Shown here one piece after another: positions 10,567 to 19,957 of a stretch of 64,000 nucleotides of DNA. The translations under genes and the position numbers were made by a program. The notes beneath the pieces were generated by a model. The model was not told the DNA's origin, searched no databases, and was given only the letters and a program-made list of their open reading frames with translations. Every line of letters starts with the position of its first letter. The first letter of the stretch is position 1. The DNA is from CAWAHD01 sp963781785 (GTDB lineage Bacteria; Planctomycetota; Planctomycetia; Isosphaerales; Isosphaeraceae). The stretch lies in the NCBI GenBank assembly GCA_963781785.1, contig CAWAHD010000005.1, forward strand, positions 124,001 through 188,000. Reading direction: 5' to 3'.

Positions 10567-11511
10567 CTACTTCAATTTCGACCCTGGAGCCGCGAACGGG
10601 ATCCAGAAGATGGGATAAGAGCGAATGACTTGCTTGCCGAAGGGATCAATGATCAGGAAGTCAAATGTGTTGACGCCTTGCGTTAGCTTCTCCGCGACCG
10701 AGAACTCTCCCTGGGCATTGGTCGCGGCGGCCCCTCCGTTGAAATTGTAGAGGCCGTTCGGCCCGTCTTTGATCACGATGCTGCCGGGGACCGTCTTGCC
10801 GAGGATCGTCACATCTTGCTTCGATGTCGAGCCACCCGAGTTCTTGGGAGCGGCGTACTGGGCCTGGTCGGCCGGGGACAGGTTCATCACGAGATTCAGA
10901 GGCTCGTACCCTGTCAGCGGGGTCATGTTCTGTTCGAGTGCCTTGGCGTCCCAGAGGTTGACGATGCCATTCTGATTGAAGTCCGCGGCCGGATTATATT
11001 TGGGGTCGCCGGGCGACGTTCCGTATGAGGCTGCGAAAGCCGCGAGGTCGGCCACATTGACGGTTCCATCTCCGTTGGCGTCGCCGGCCAAGGTCGCGTC
11101 GACCTCGTAGAAGCCCGTCGTCTGTTTCTCACCGCCGACGAAAATCGTGAGCGGGCCGGGTTTGCTCACCTTGACGAATGCCGCGGCCTCTCCGTGATCC
11201 CGGCCGCGGACGAACGGGCGTCCTTGCTTGATCGAGAGCTTCTGCCCGTTGCTCTGTTCGACAGCGACGATGCGCGGGGCCAGATCGCTGCCGGATGTGG
11301 GCTGCACGAAGACTCCGAAGAGCGTCGAAGGCTTGCCGACCGTCAAATTCTTGGGAGCGACCGTCACAGAAACTTCGCTCACGCCATGCGGCTGTGCCAC
11401 GGCCCCGAGAGCGCTGCCAATCGAGTTCGCGGGCACGGTCGTGCTCAGCGCCGTCCGCGTCTCGAGGGGCTCAATCCGCGGCAACCCGCGCCGCTTGCTG
11501 TCTCCGGGCAT
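10567..11511 (-). CDS. Exported dockerin type I repeat protein
   Basis: The ATG at 11511 has a GGAGG site seven bases upstream; an upstream in-frame start is possible but lacks one. The N-terminus RRGLPRIEPLETRTALS matches the motif at the start of many large exported planctomycete proteins. An immunoglobulin-like region (EVSVTVAPKNLTVGKP) precedes a dockerin domain made of two EF-hand-like loops, GDANGDGTVNVADLAAF and ADFNQNGIVNLWDAKAL. Dockerins bind calcium and cohesins. A further beta domain with FDFLIIDPFGKQV ends the protein. It probably works outside the cytoplasmic membrane; partners are not visible here. It lies convergent to the TolC genes. Confidence 0.8.
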   Translation of the reverse strand: MPGDSKRRGLPRIEPLETRTALSTTVPANSIGSALGAVAQPHGVSEVSVTVAPKNLTVGKPSTLFGVFVQPTSGSDLAPRIVAVEQSNGQKLSIKQGRPFVRGRDHGEAAAFVKVSKPGPLTIFVGGEKQTTGFYEVDATLAGDANGDGTVNVADLAAFAASYGTSPGDPKYNPAADFNQNGIVNLWDAKALEQNMTPLTGYEPLNLVMNLSPADQAQYAAPKNSGGSTSKQDVTILGKTVPGSIVIKDGPNGLYNFNGGAAATNAQGEFSVAEKLTQGVNTFDFLIIDPFGKQVIRSYPIFWIPFAAPGSKLK

Positions 11512-11688
11512 GAGCGAACCTCCATGATCGCATCCAGTGAGCCGGCGCGCATTCAGGCCCATTGTTCTAGTTTTCGGCCAGAGGCGCCAGTGGACTGTAG
11601 CGTAGCAGGAATCAGGGGAGTGAGTATCGCTCTCTGACCCTCGCCCATTTCTTGCACTCGCACAACATCACATCCTGCAAAGCTCCCA

Positions 11689-13042
11689 TTATTGAAGATG
11701 ATAACGGTTCATCTTGTAGTGGAGGGTGCGGACGCTGATGCCCAGGAGCGCTGCCGTGCGTTCGCGGTGCTGGTTGCACTGGGTGAGGGCGGCAACGATG
11801 GCGCCCCGTTCGGCTTCCCCGACGACGTCGTCCAGGCTGGTTACGCGGCGGCCCGTGGGCTGGTCGGTGAAATCGGTGGGCAGGTCTGGCCGGTGGATGA
11901 TCGGCTCCTCGACGGTAACGACGAGCTGTTCCACGACGTTGCGGAGCTGGCGGACGTTGCCGGGCCAGGCGAAATCGCAGAGCGCGCGCATCGCGGCGGC
12001 GGCGACGTGCTTGAGCTCGCGGTGATGGCGGATAGAGGCCTGTTCAAGGAAGAGCTGGACGAGTTGCGGGATGTCGTCGCGCCGCTCGCGCAGCGGGGGG
12101 AGGCGGAGGCGAACGACACTGAGCCGGTAGTAGACATCACGGCGCAGGCGGCCCTCTGCCAGGAGTTCGTCGGGCTCGCGGCTGGTGGCGACCACCAGGC
12201 GCACGTCGAGTGGAATCAGTTGTTCACCCCCGACGCGGCGGAGCTCGCGCTGTTCGACGACGCGCAGCAAGTCGACCTGGGTTTTCGGCGCCATCTCCGC
12301 GACCTCATCGAGAAAGAGTGTGCCCCCGCGCCGATCTCGAACCACCCCGGCTTCGGGCGCATGGCGCCCTTTGAGGCTCCCTTCTCGTAACCAAAGAGCT
12401 CGCTCTCGAATAGCGATTCGGGCAGCGCGCCGACGTTGACGGCGATAAATGGTTCGGCGCGGCGTGCGCTGCCTTCGTGGAGGATGCGGGCGATGAGCTC
12501 CTTACCCGTGCCGCTTTCTCCTTCGATCATCACGGTGACGTCGCTGTCAGCGACCTGTGCGACGCGCTCGAGTACCTCTCTCATGGCGGGGCTCTGGGCG
12601 ACGATCTGCGTGTTTCCCGGCGAGGCGGCGAGCCGGTCGCGGAGCGCGCGGTTCTCCTCGCGGAGCCGGTGGTGCTCAAACGCGCGGCGGACCTGGAGCC
12701 GCAATGCGCCCAGGTTGACCGGCTTGGTCACGAAGTCGTGTGCGCCAAGCGCATGGCCTCGACTGCGGTCTCGATCGTACCGTGGGCGGTGATGACGATC
12801 ACCAGCGTCTCCGGGCGCTCGTCCTTGACGTGGCGAATCAGGTCGAGGCCGGTAATCGGCCCCGGCATCCTCAGGTCCACGACGATGAGATGGAACGGCT
12901 GCCGGCGGAACAAATCGAGTGCCTCAAGCGCGTCGGCGGCCGTTGACGTAAGGTAGAGGTCGGCAGCCAGCGCGCGCGTCAGGCCGGAGCGGATCGCCGG
13001 CTCGTCATCCACGATCAGGATTCGAAACGGGTTGGAGCTCAT
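11689..13042 (-). CDS. NtrC-like sigma-54 response regulator, two frame breaks
   Basis: Three frames join into about 450 residues. The receiver domain starts MSSNPFRILIVDDEPAIRSG, with the phospho-acceptor Asp in HLIVVDLRMPG. The AAA+ domain has Walker A GESGTGKE and Walker B GTLFLDEVAEM. The C-terminus is a Fis-type helix-turn-helix, RTAALLGISVRTLHYKMNRY. Breaks fall near 12757 and 12330. It activates sigma-54 promoters when phosphorylated by the kinase encoded just upstream, whose 3' end it overlaps by 38 bases. The loop that contacts sigma-54, normally GAFTGA, reads GASKGA, which is unusual. The operon context suggests control of the adjacent efflux genes. Confidence 0.85.
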
Positions 13043-14420
13043 GGTTTGCCGTCATCGCTCTGGGCTGGTCCAGCGGAAAAGAGAGCTGGAACGAAGTTCC
13101 AGCGGGGCCGGTCTGGCAATCGATCTCACCGCGGTGCTGGCCAACCATCTTCTCCGCGAGCGCGAGGCCCAGGCCGGTCCCGCGGCTCTTGGTGGAGAAA
13201 TATGGTTTGAAAATATGATCACGAATTTCCAACGGGATGCCCGGCCCGGTGTCACTGACCTTGATCAGGAGCGCGCCATTGCGAATCCCGGCGGAGACGA
13301 TGAGGGCGCCGCCATGCGGCATGGCTTCCAGCGAGTTAATTGTCAGGTTCAGCACGGCCTGTTCGAATTTCTCCGCGTCGAGCGGCACCTCGGGGAAGGG
13401 CGCGACCGGCAGCTCGATCTCGACTCGGACGCCCTGGCGCAGGGCCTGAGGCCGAATGAGCTGGACAATCCGCCCCAGCACCGCGGCCGCGTCGGTCGGT
13501 TGCACCGAGAGGGCTTGAAGCTGGGCATAGTCCGAAAAGCCGTCGAGAACGTTGTTGAGCCGGTCAGCCTGGGCCTTGAGCACTTCCATGAGGGGTGCCG
13601 CCGGCTCGCTCGCGGCGGGGTCCGCAAGATGCTCCTCCAGCAACTGGATATGGATGCTCAAAGCCGTCAATGGGTTCTTGATTTCGTGGACCAGCCCGGT
13701 GGCGGCGTCGCCCAGTCCGACGATCCGCTCCATGCGACGCATCCGATCTTCGGTCAAGAGGCCCATCGTCATGTCGCGGAGCAAAATGACGCACCCAGAC
13801 GGTCGCCCAGCCTCGTCCTTCGTGGCCTGTAGATCAGCGCGCAACCGCCGCTTCAGCCCTCCGTGGTCGATCGTCAGATCGCGGTCCCAGACCGGGTCTC
13901 CCCGCGCAACGACTTGTTCGACGAACTGCTTCAGCAGGTCGAGGGCGGCGGGAAAGTCCGCAATCGGCCGGCCCACCAGCCCGCCTGACCCGTCGGCCAG
14001 CACGGGACCCAGTAATCGGACGGCAGCGGGGTTGATCTCGACGATCGTGCCATCGCCGTCGAGCACGACAACCCCTTGCGCCATGCTCACCAGGACATCG
14101 TGCGCCAGTCGTTGCACGCGATAAAAGGCGCCGTGGATGCTGAGATTGCGGCGGCGTTGCCACACCAGCCCGATTGCACTCAAGACGAGCACCGCCGAGA
14201 CGGTGAGCCGCGTGACCACGCGCACGATCAACTCGCGCTGGAGATCGACGATCTCCGCAGGGGTCGGCGGCGCGGGGCTGACCAGCCACTTGTTTAAGAG
14301 GTAGTGGTCATGGATCGTGAGAAATGTCGCCGCGAGGTTCACCACCAGCGCGAGCGATAACAGGACCAAGAGAGCAGTCAACGTGCGCGTCCAGTATGTG
14401 CGAGTCACGGGATTGTGCAC
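13005..14420 (-). CDS. NtrB-like sensor histidine kinase
   Basis: A 471-residue membrane kinase starting at GTG 14420. Two transmembrane helices (about residues 13-34 and 70-88) flank a short periplasmic segment. A PAS domain follows (SMAQGVVVLDGDGTIVEINP). The phosphorylated His lies in GLVHEIKNPLTALS, near residue 245. The N box is LNLTINSLEAMP and the G boxes are SDTGPGIP and GTGLGLALAEKMVG. It should autophosphorylate and pass phosphate to the response regulator encoded next, with overlapping genes. It starts 37 bases after the membrane fusion protein gene, so sensing is plausibly tied to the pump. No signal-specific domain is seen. Confidence 0.92.
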   Translation of the reverse strand: MHNPVTRTYWTRTLTALLVLLSLALVVNLAATFLTIHDHYLLNKWLVSPAPPTPAEIVDLQRELIVRVVTRLTVSAVLVLSAIGLVWQRRRNLSIHGAFYRVQRLAHDVLVSMAQGVVVLDGDGTIVEINPAAVRLLGPVLADGSGGLVGRPIADFPAALDLLKQFVEQVVARGDPVWDRDLTIDHGGLKRRLRADLQATKDEAGRPSGCVILLRDMTMGLLTEDRMRRMERIVGLGDAATGLVHEIKNPLTALSIHIQLLEEHLADPAASEPAAPLMEVLKAQADRLNNVLDGFSDYAQLQALSVQPTDAAAVLGRIVQLIRPQALRQGVRVEIELPVAPFPEVPLDAEKFEQAVLNLTINSLEAMPHGGALIVSAGIRNGALLIKVSDTGPGIPLEIRDHIFKPYFSTKSRGTGLGLALAEKMVGQHRGEIDCQTGPAGTSFQLSFPLDQPRAMTANHELQPVSNPDRG

Positions 14421-14457
14421 GCTGGTTGAACACCGCGACCAGGCCGGCCGCGACCGT

Positions 14458-15912
14458 TTACTTCTCGTTCGCGCCTGCGAGCTCGGCCTGGACTTTTGTT
14501 CCTTCGGCGATGGAGGGATCAGGCTGGCTGATAACCTGGTCGTCGTCTTTCAGACCGGAGATGACTTCGACGCGCACGCCGTTGTCGATACCCACCTTGA
14601 TCTTGGCCCGGTGGACCTCGCCGTTTGTCACGACCAGGACGACACCGTCACCGCGGCCGTTGCGCTCGATCAAGCAGGACGAGAGGATTGTCAAGTTCTT
14701 GATCAGCTTCTCGAGCAGGATCGTGGCACGACCGAACATGCCGTCGCGGAGTGCGCGATCGGGATTGTCGAGATCGATTTCGACGCGCATCGTGCGATCG
14801 TTCAGCGTTTCGGATTCGGAGATCCGGCTGACTTTCGCCTCGAAGGTCCGCCCGCTCAACGCGTCGATCTGGACAGTGGCGGGGTTGCCGACCTTGCAGT
14901 ACGGAACATCGCGGTCGGGAACGAGAACGATCGTCCGCATCTTGTCGATCCAGGCGACGGTGAGCAACGGTTCGCCGGCTCCTTCATCCGCCGCTCGCAC
15001 GAACGCGCCGGGGTGAACGGCTTCACCGCGGGCGATGACGACGCCGTCATACGGCGACAGGATCTTGGTGTACTGGACCATGATCCTGGCCATATCGAGG
15101 TGTGCCTGGGCCTGTTTGACCGCGGCGCGAGCGGCCAGTTCATCGGCCTTGGCCTGCTCGACCTTGGCCTTGGCTTCGGCGAATTCGGCCGCGGCGGTGG
15201 CGATACCGGCTTCGGCCGCGTGGACCGCCCCCGCGGCCGCGTGGTAATTGTCCAGTTCTTCATCCACGACCCGTTCTTCGATATCGCCCTTCAAGTTGAG
15301 TTCTTTGAACCGTAAGTACTGCTTGTGGCGGTACTCGCGATCGGGAATCCGCTGCTCGAGAACCGCCTGGGCTTCGGCCTGCTTGGCGACGGCCGCCTTG
15401 ACCATCGCTTCGGCCGTCTTGACGAATGCCTGCGCCTGCGTGACGGTCGCGCTGGCATGTTCCAGGTCAGCCAGGCCTTGATCGACCGCCGCGTACCGCT
15501 CTGGATCGTAGATCTCGGCGAGGACCTGCCCCTTCTTGACCGCGTCGCCGCGGTCGACGTTGAGCTTGTCGACGAACCCGGAAATCTTGGTATAGAGCGG
15601 CGCGAACTCAAATGCCCGGACCGTGCCTGGCTGATCGGTCGTGCGTTCCATGCCGCCACGCTCTGGCTTGATGACCGGGACTCGCAATTCCCGCTTGATC
15701 GATTCCGACTTGCCGCGCCCGTGTTCCTTCTGTTCGGTCTTGCCCGCGGGCACGAAGAAGAAGCCGACGGTGGTTCCGGCAGCGACCACGATCAACCCCA
15801 GGACCAGCCAGCCCCAGCTCGCGCGCCCTTGTGGAGACGCGGTCTTTACCGGCGCCTCTCGCCACGGAGCCGTCGCCGGTTCCTGTTTGCGCTCCAATTG
15901 TTCGGTCGACAT
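14458..15912 (-). CDS. HlyD/RND-type membrane fusion protein
   Basis: The preferred start is ATG 15912 (MSTEQLERKQEPATAP), preceded by a strong GAGGGGAGG site; a longer in-frame start at 15981 lacks one. One transmembrane helix spans about residues 35-55 (GWLVLGLIVVAAGTTVGFFF). A lipoyl-like half follows (FAPLYTKISGFVDKLNVDRG), then a long alpha-hairpin rich in Ala/Glu/Gln, the second lipoyl half (ILSPYDGVVIARGEAVHPGAF) and beta-barrel domains. Fusion proteins bridge an RND pump and a TolC channel across the periplasm. It is the first gene of a minus-strand operon with the kinase and sigma-54 regulator. Confidence 0.9.
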   Translation of the reverse strand: MSTEQLERKQEPATAPWREAPVKTASPQGRASWGWLVLGLIVVAAGTTVGFFFVPAGKTEQKEHGRGKSESIKRELRVPVIKPERGGMERTTDQPGTVRAFEFAPLYTKISGFVDKLNVDRGDAVKKGQVLAEIYDPERYAAVDQGLADLEHASATVTQAQAFVKTAEAMVKAAVAKQAEAQAVLEQRIPDREYRHKQYLRFKELNLKGDIEERVVDEELDNYHAAAGAVHAAEAGIATAAAEFAEAKAKVEQAKADELAARAAVKQAQAHLDMARIMVQYTKILSPYDGVVIARGEAVHPGAFVRAADEGAGEPLLTVAWIDKMRTIVLVPDRDVPYCKVGNPATVQIDALSGRTFEAKVSRISESETLNDRTMRVEIDLDNPDRALRDGMFGRATILLEKLIKNLTILSSCLIERNGRGDGVVLVVTNGEVHRAKIKVGIDNGVRVEVISGLKDDDQVISQPDPSIAEGTKVQAELAGANEK

Positions 15913-16178
15913 AAAGCCTCCCCTCTTGGACGGCACCGCAGCCACTTTATCGATCGTAGTGCCTGGGATGGAAATCGTCAATCTTGGCGGAGGAGCCGCC
16001 CTTTCTGCATGCAGCCGGCTGGGAAAGCGGCGGCTGTTTTCGGTATGATGGTTGTGCGAACCGAACAGCCGGCGGCCCTTCGGTCTCGCATCGTGAACGG
16101 ATTGCCGGACGCTTCCGAGCCCCGGCCGCTCGGGCGCCCCGGATCGCTGCCGATTCCTTTGCCCAAGGTGCCTGTCGC

Positions 16179-16541
16179 ATGGCCATCATCGACTACCAAT
16201 ACATTACGTACAAGAACGTCGACGGAGTCGCCGTCGTGAATTTCATGGAAACCGTCTCGATGTTCGACGCCGACAAGGTGCGCGACGTCGGCACCGAGCT
16301 ACTCGACCTGGTCGACTCCAAGAGATACACCAAGCTTCTACTGAATCTCGCGAACGCCCGTTTCGTGTCGAGCGCGATGCTGGCCCACCTCGTCAAGCTG
16401 CACCGCAAGGTCCAGGAAGTCAAAGGGAAGGTCCGGCTGTGCTGCCTGCGTCCAGTGATCATGGACGCCTTCAAGGTCAGCAACTTCGATAAGATCTTCG
16501 AGATCTTTCCCGATGAAGCCTCTGCTCTCAAGAAATTCTGA
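16179..16541 (+). CDS. STAS-domain anti-sigma factor antagonist-like protein
   Basis: A 120-residue single-domain protein starting at ATG 16179. It shows the STAS fold pattern: GVAVVNFMETVSMFDADKVRDVG, then TKLLLNLANARFVSSAMLAHLVKLHRKV, and the C-terminal FKVSNFDKIFEIFPDEASALKKF. The Ser-Ser of FVSSAML sits where SpoIIAA-type proteins carry the phosphorylated Ser. Such proteins bind anti-sigma kinases in partner-switching pathways. No kinase or phosphatase partner lies next to it, so the pathway is unknown. It is divergent from the efflux operon. Confidence 0.85.
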   Translation: MAIIDYQYITYKNVDGVAVVNFMETVSMFDADKVRDVGTELLDLVDSKRYTKLLLNLANARFVSSAMLAHLVKLHRKVQEVKGKVRLCCLRPVIMDAFKVSNFDKIFEIFPDEASALKKF

Positions 16542-16813
16542 TTCCCGGAAAATCGGCCTGATCCGGAGAATTGTTCAAGCCTGCGGAATTCCGATTCCGA
16601 TAACAATCCGAGTCCCGTGCCTCGTCCGCGGTCTGCACTGCGCTGGGGAGTGAGTGGTTTCATGTGACGTTGGATGCAACGGACATAAACCGGATGGGTG
16701 AGATATCGAACGGATGCAATTCGGCCTCGCGTTCATTTCCATTCGCTTCAGCGACGCGCTGAAATCGTTCGAGTTTTCGAGTGTTTAGTCCGAATCGTAG
16801 AGGACCCGGTCGG

Positions 16814-18529
16814 ATGCAAGGAAAGCAGACGGCCCCAAGCTCGATTCGTCGCCATGCTTGCGCTCTTCTGACGATTCTCCTGATCTCGTCACTGTGCACG
16901 TCGAGCGCGATGGCCCAGGAGCCATCACCCAGCCCGCCGCCGCCGTCGCTGCCTCCCGCGATACCTGGTGCCATTCCGAACGATGGTGACGCGTCACCTG
17001 CCAAGGTTCTCGAGCGGCTCAAGAACTTGGAAAAGACGATTGAGGAACTCCGCGACGAGAACAAGGTACTCAAAGACCAGTACAGACGGATTTCCAAGGA
17101 GCTCGAGAATTCCCGAGAAAAGGACGGCGAGGGGAGTGAAGGAGGCTCGACGTCTTACCTGGATCCCGAGCCCGCGGGGGCTTCCCCGGCGACCGAGGAG
17201 CGGGTGCGGACCGCAGAAGGTGGCGGCGGAGCGTATCGGGCCGCGACGCAACAGGGCGTCGGTAACCGTGACCTGGGCAATATCCGGCTCAAGACGTACT
17301 ACAACTACGGCCGGACTGGCTTCGGGTTCGCGACCGAAGACGAGGAACTCTCTCTGAAGTTCCGGATCCTGGCGCAGTTCGATGACAAGAACTTCCTCCC
17401 GTCGGGCGAACACCCCGTCACCGACGGAGTTTATCTCAACCGGGCCCGAGTCTACTTCGACGGCTACATCACCAGGCCCATCGAGTACCAGGTCTCCCTC
17501 CAGCAGAGCTACGACACATTCAACCTCCTGAATTGCTTCGTGAACTTCAACTATGACAAGAGATTGCAGTTCCGGGTGGGACGATTCAAGACACCCTACA
17601 CATATGAATTCTACAAGATCAACGTCTGGAACCTCTACGCGCCGGAAAGGTCGATCTACAACGTCAATTTCGCCTTGAATCGCCAGCTCGGCGGGATGTT
17701 CTGGGGCCAGCTCTTCCGCGACCGAGTGGAGTATGCGGTCGGTGCCTTCGACGGGGCTCGGAACTCCTATCAGCCCTACAAAGACACGCCCGATGCCATC
17801 GGGTTCCTGAATATCAAGCCGTTCGAGCCGGTCAGCGATCCCGCGGCACCGCTGGCGTTCCTTCGGGACCTGAATTTCGGCGGCTCGGGCGCTTGGGGCA
17901 ATGAGAACAATCCGCTGACCCCGGCCGTGCTGCGGACCTCCACCAACGCGTCGAGCGCGGGGATCACCAGCACCTCCGCGGTGAACTCGGCCAACGTCCC
18001 GTTCCTGGCATTCAACAACAACGTCACCGAGAAAGGCCCGCGGGCGCTCTGGGAGCTGCACACGGCCTACTTCTACAAGGGGCTGACGTTCATGGGTGCC
18101 TGGGACTCAGGCTACGAGAGCTGGGCGGCGGGGAATGGCCGTCCGGAGCATGTGCCGGTCAACGGGTATTTCGTGCAGGCGGCCTACATCATCACCGGCG
18201 AGACCCGCACGGGCGTCGGCGTCATAGACCCGCTCCGCCGGTTCGACCTGCGGCGGGGCCGGTTCGGCCTGGGCGCCTGGGAGCCCACCGCTCGTTTCAG
18301 CGACGTGTCCGTTGGCAAGCAGGTCTTCTCCGGCGGCCTCGCTGATCCCAACCTGTGGACAAACCAGGCTTATCTGGTGGACGTCGGGGTCAACTGGTAC
18401 CTGAACAAGTTCGTCAAGGTTTACTTCGACTGGGAGCACGCGATCTTCGGCAATCCGGTCTCCTACGCACCAGGACAATTCTCCAAGACCAACGACTTGT
18501 TCTGGCTCCGCCTCCAGGTCTGGTTCTGA
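16814..18529 (+). CDS. OprO/OprP-like phosphate-selective porin family protein
   Basis: The ATG at 16814 has an AGAGGA site about ten bases upstream. A signal peptide (RHACALLTILLISSLCTSSAMA) leads into a Pro-rich linker and a coiled coil, VLERLKNLEKTIEELRDEN, as in trimeric planctomycete porins. The barrel domain contains LSLKFRILAQFDDKNFL, YLNRARVYFDGYITRPIEYQ and RVGRFKTPYTYEFYK. It closes with an aromatic C-terminus (LRLQVWF) typical of outer-membrane beta-barrels. The family includes phosphate and polyphosphate porins, but substrate selectivity cannot be read here. It stands alone between a STAS gene and a convergent beta-helix gene. Confidence 0.88.
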   Translation: MQGKQTAPSSIRRHACALLTILLISSLCTSSAMAQEPSPSPPPPSLPPAIPGAIPNDGDASPAKVLERLKNLEKTIEELRDENKVLKDQYRRISKELENSREKDGEGSEGGSTSYLDPEPAGASPATEERVRTAEGGGGAYRAATQQGVGNRDLGNIRLKTYYNYGRTGFGFATEDEELSLKFRILAQFDDKNFLPSGEHPVTDGVYLNRARVYFDGYITRPIEYQVSLQQSYDTFNLLNCFVNFNYDKRLQFRVGRFKTPYTYEFYKINVWNLYAPERSIYNVNFALNRQLGGMFWGQLFRDRVEYAVGAFDGARNSYQPYKDTPDAIGFLNIKPFEPVSDPAAPLAFLRDLNFGGSGAWGNENNPLTPAVLRTSTNASSAGITSTSAVNSANVPFLAFNNNVTEKGPRALWELHTAYFYKGLTFMGAWDSGYESWAAGNGRPEHVPVNGYFVQAAYIITGETRTGVGVIDPLRRFDLRRGRFGLGAWEPTARFSDVSVGKQVFSGGLADPNLWTNQAYLVDVGVNWYLNKFVKVYFDWEHAIFGNPVSYAPGQFSKTNDLFWLRLQVWF

Positions 18530-18567
18530 CGGCTTATCGCCGCGCGGCGATCGTCGGGCCGGCACTT

Positions 18568-19899
18568 CTACCAGCTCACATATCCCTCAAACTTGTTGTT
18601 GATATAAATGGCTTTGGCGGGGATATGCGCGTTGGCCGGGAACTTCGAGCCGGAGAGGTAGGCACCAGCTCCGACGGTCGAGTTCGAGCCGAGCGAAGTC
18701 TGAACGACGACCGCGCCCTTGCCGATGTTGACGTCATCGCCCAGCACGGAGTTGACGCTTGGCCCGCCCAGGATGATCGCATTATTCCCGGCGCGGAAGT
18801 TCTGGCCGATCGTGAGTGTCCCACCGAGAGGCGAGTTGATTGTCACGTGCCTTCCGGTATGAGCGATCGACCCGATCGTGATCGGCGCGCCCTGGTCGCC
18901 GCGAATGGCGTTGGCCCTCCCCATGTGCAGAGCGGCTTGCCAGGCCCTCATGTCGATGACGACCTTGCCGGTGATCCTGCCGGGAAATGTCCTGATGACC
19001 GTGCCGATCAGCCCTTGATTCGGCGTGAGAAACTGTGGCCCGCTCTTGGACGTCTCGAATGACGCCGACGACGACCCCGGGTCGAGATTCGCCCCCAGGA
19101 TCGCGGCGAGATTACCGTTGTTGATTCCGCCCAGGGTCGGATTGGCGCCCGGGCTGGCGCCGGTCGCCGAGCTCCCTTGATAGAGCGTCGTATAGCCGGT
19201 GGCCAGGGACTCGTTTTCCGAGAGCGTCGACTTGATCGTCGAGATCTGGCTGGACGTGACCTTGGTCACCATGCCCAGCTTGGGGTTGGAGGCCTCAAGA
19301 TCGGTCGTCACGTTGGCTCCGGGATTGACGGAAAAGCCCGAGGGCACGGTCACTCCCGGTCCGACGCGCGCCAGGGGTGAGACGATCGCGCCCGGTTCGA
19401 TCGTGGCACCGTCGATCACGGCGCCGTAGCCGATCGACGTCGGCTGGGCCGCCGACCCGAACGCGCCGATCGTGCTGGGCCCCAGCACCTCGGCCCCGAA
19501 GCCGATGACGACCTGGTCGCCGATCAAGATTTCAGGGCGGCCGTGCCGCCCGGGATTGGCCACGATCGACGCGTTGTCGAGGACGTTGGAGCTATTACCG
19601 ACCTTGATCGCGCCGCCGCCGCCGTCGAGCGTGGCGTACGGACCGATGAAATCCTGATACCCGATGATGACGCTGTTGCCGTTTTCGATATTGACTGTGG
19701 GGTCGATGAACGTTGCCTTCTTGGAAGGAGTTGCAAACGGCATGATCGGCGTATTGGGAGCGACCGCCTGGTAGCCCACCGGATTGGTGAGCAATGAGGA
19801 GATCGCGGTGCCGCCGCTCAAGAGCAGCCGCTCCCTGAGCCCCTCGACAGTCCAGAGTCGCGCGAACGTTGGCCGCCCATCCGGTTTTCTTCGATTCAT
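18568..19899 (-). CDS. Exported left-handed beta-helix (hexapeptide repeat) protein
   Basis: From ATG 19899 the protein starts MNRRKPDGRPTFARLWTVEG and continues RERLLLSG, resembling the export-associated motif of the dockerin protein at 10.6-11.5 kb. The body is rich in hexapeptide repeats such as SIGYGAVIDGATIEPGAIVS, LARVGPGVTVPSG and VLGDDVNIGKGAVVVQTSLG. These predict a left-handed beta-helix like gamma-carbonic anhydrases and acyltransferases. About 150 residues of Ser/Thr/Gly-rich insert separate two helix blocks. No complete gamma-carbonic anhydrase zinc triad can be assigned by eye. A structural or carbonic-anhydrase-like extracellular role is possible. Confidence 0.7.
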   Translation of the reverse strand: MNRRKPDGRPTFARLWTVEGLRERLLLSGGTAISSLLTNPVGYQAVAPNTPIMPFATPSKKATFIDPTVNIENGNSVIIGYQDFIGPYATLDGGGGAIKVGNSSNVLDNASIVANPGRHGRPEILIGDQVVIGFGAEVLGPSTIGAFGSAAQPTSIGYGAVIDGATIEPGAIVSPLARVGPGVTVPSGFSVNPGANVTTDLEASNPKLGMVTKVTSSQISTIKSTLSENESLATGYTTLYQGSSATGASPGANPTLGGINNGNLAAILGANLDPGSSSASFETSKSGPQFLTPNQGLIGTVIRTFPGRITGKVVIDMRAWQAALHMGRANAIRGDQGAPITIGSIAHTGRHVTINSPLGGTLTIGQNFRAGNNAIILGGPSVNSVLGDDVNIGKGAVVVQTSLGSNSTVGAGAYLSGSKFPANAHIPAKAIYINNKFEGYVSW

Positions 19900-19957
19900 C
19901 GCACCCGAAGCATCGGCGATGCTCCCGCTTCCGAATAAAGGCACGGCTGCGCCTTAC

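Noticed and set aside
13842..14297. Possible extra regulator frames opposite or beside the kinase gene
   Set aside because: All are shadows of the kinase PAS and membrane regions; no independent motif.
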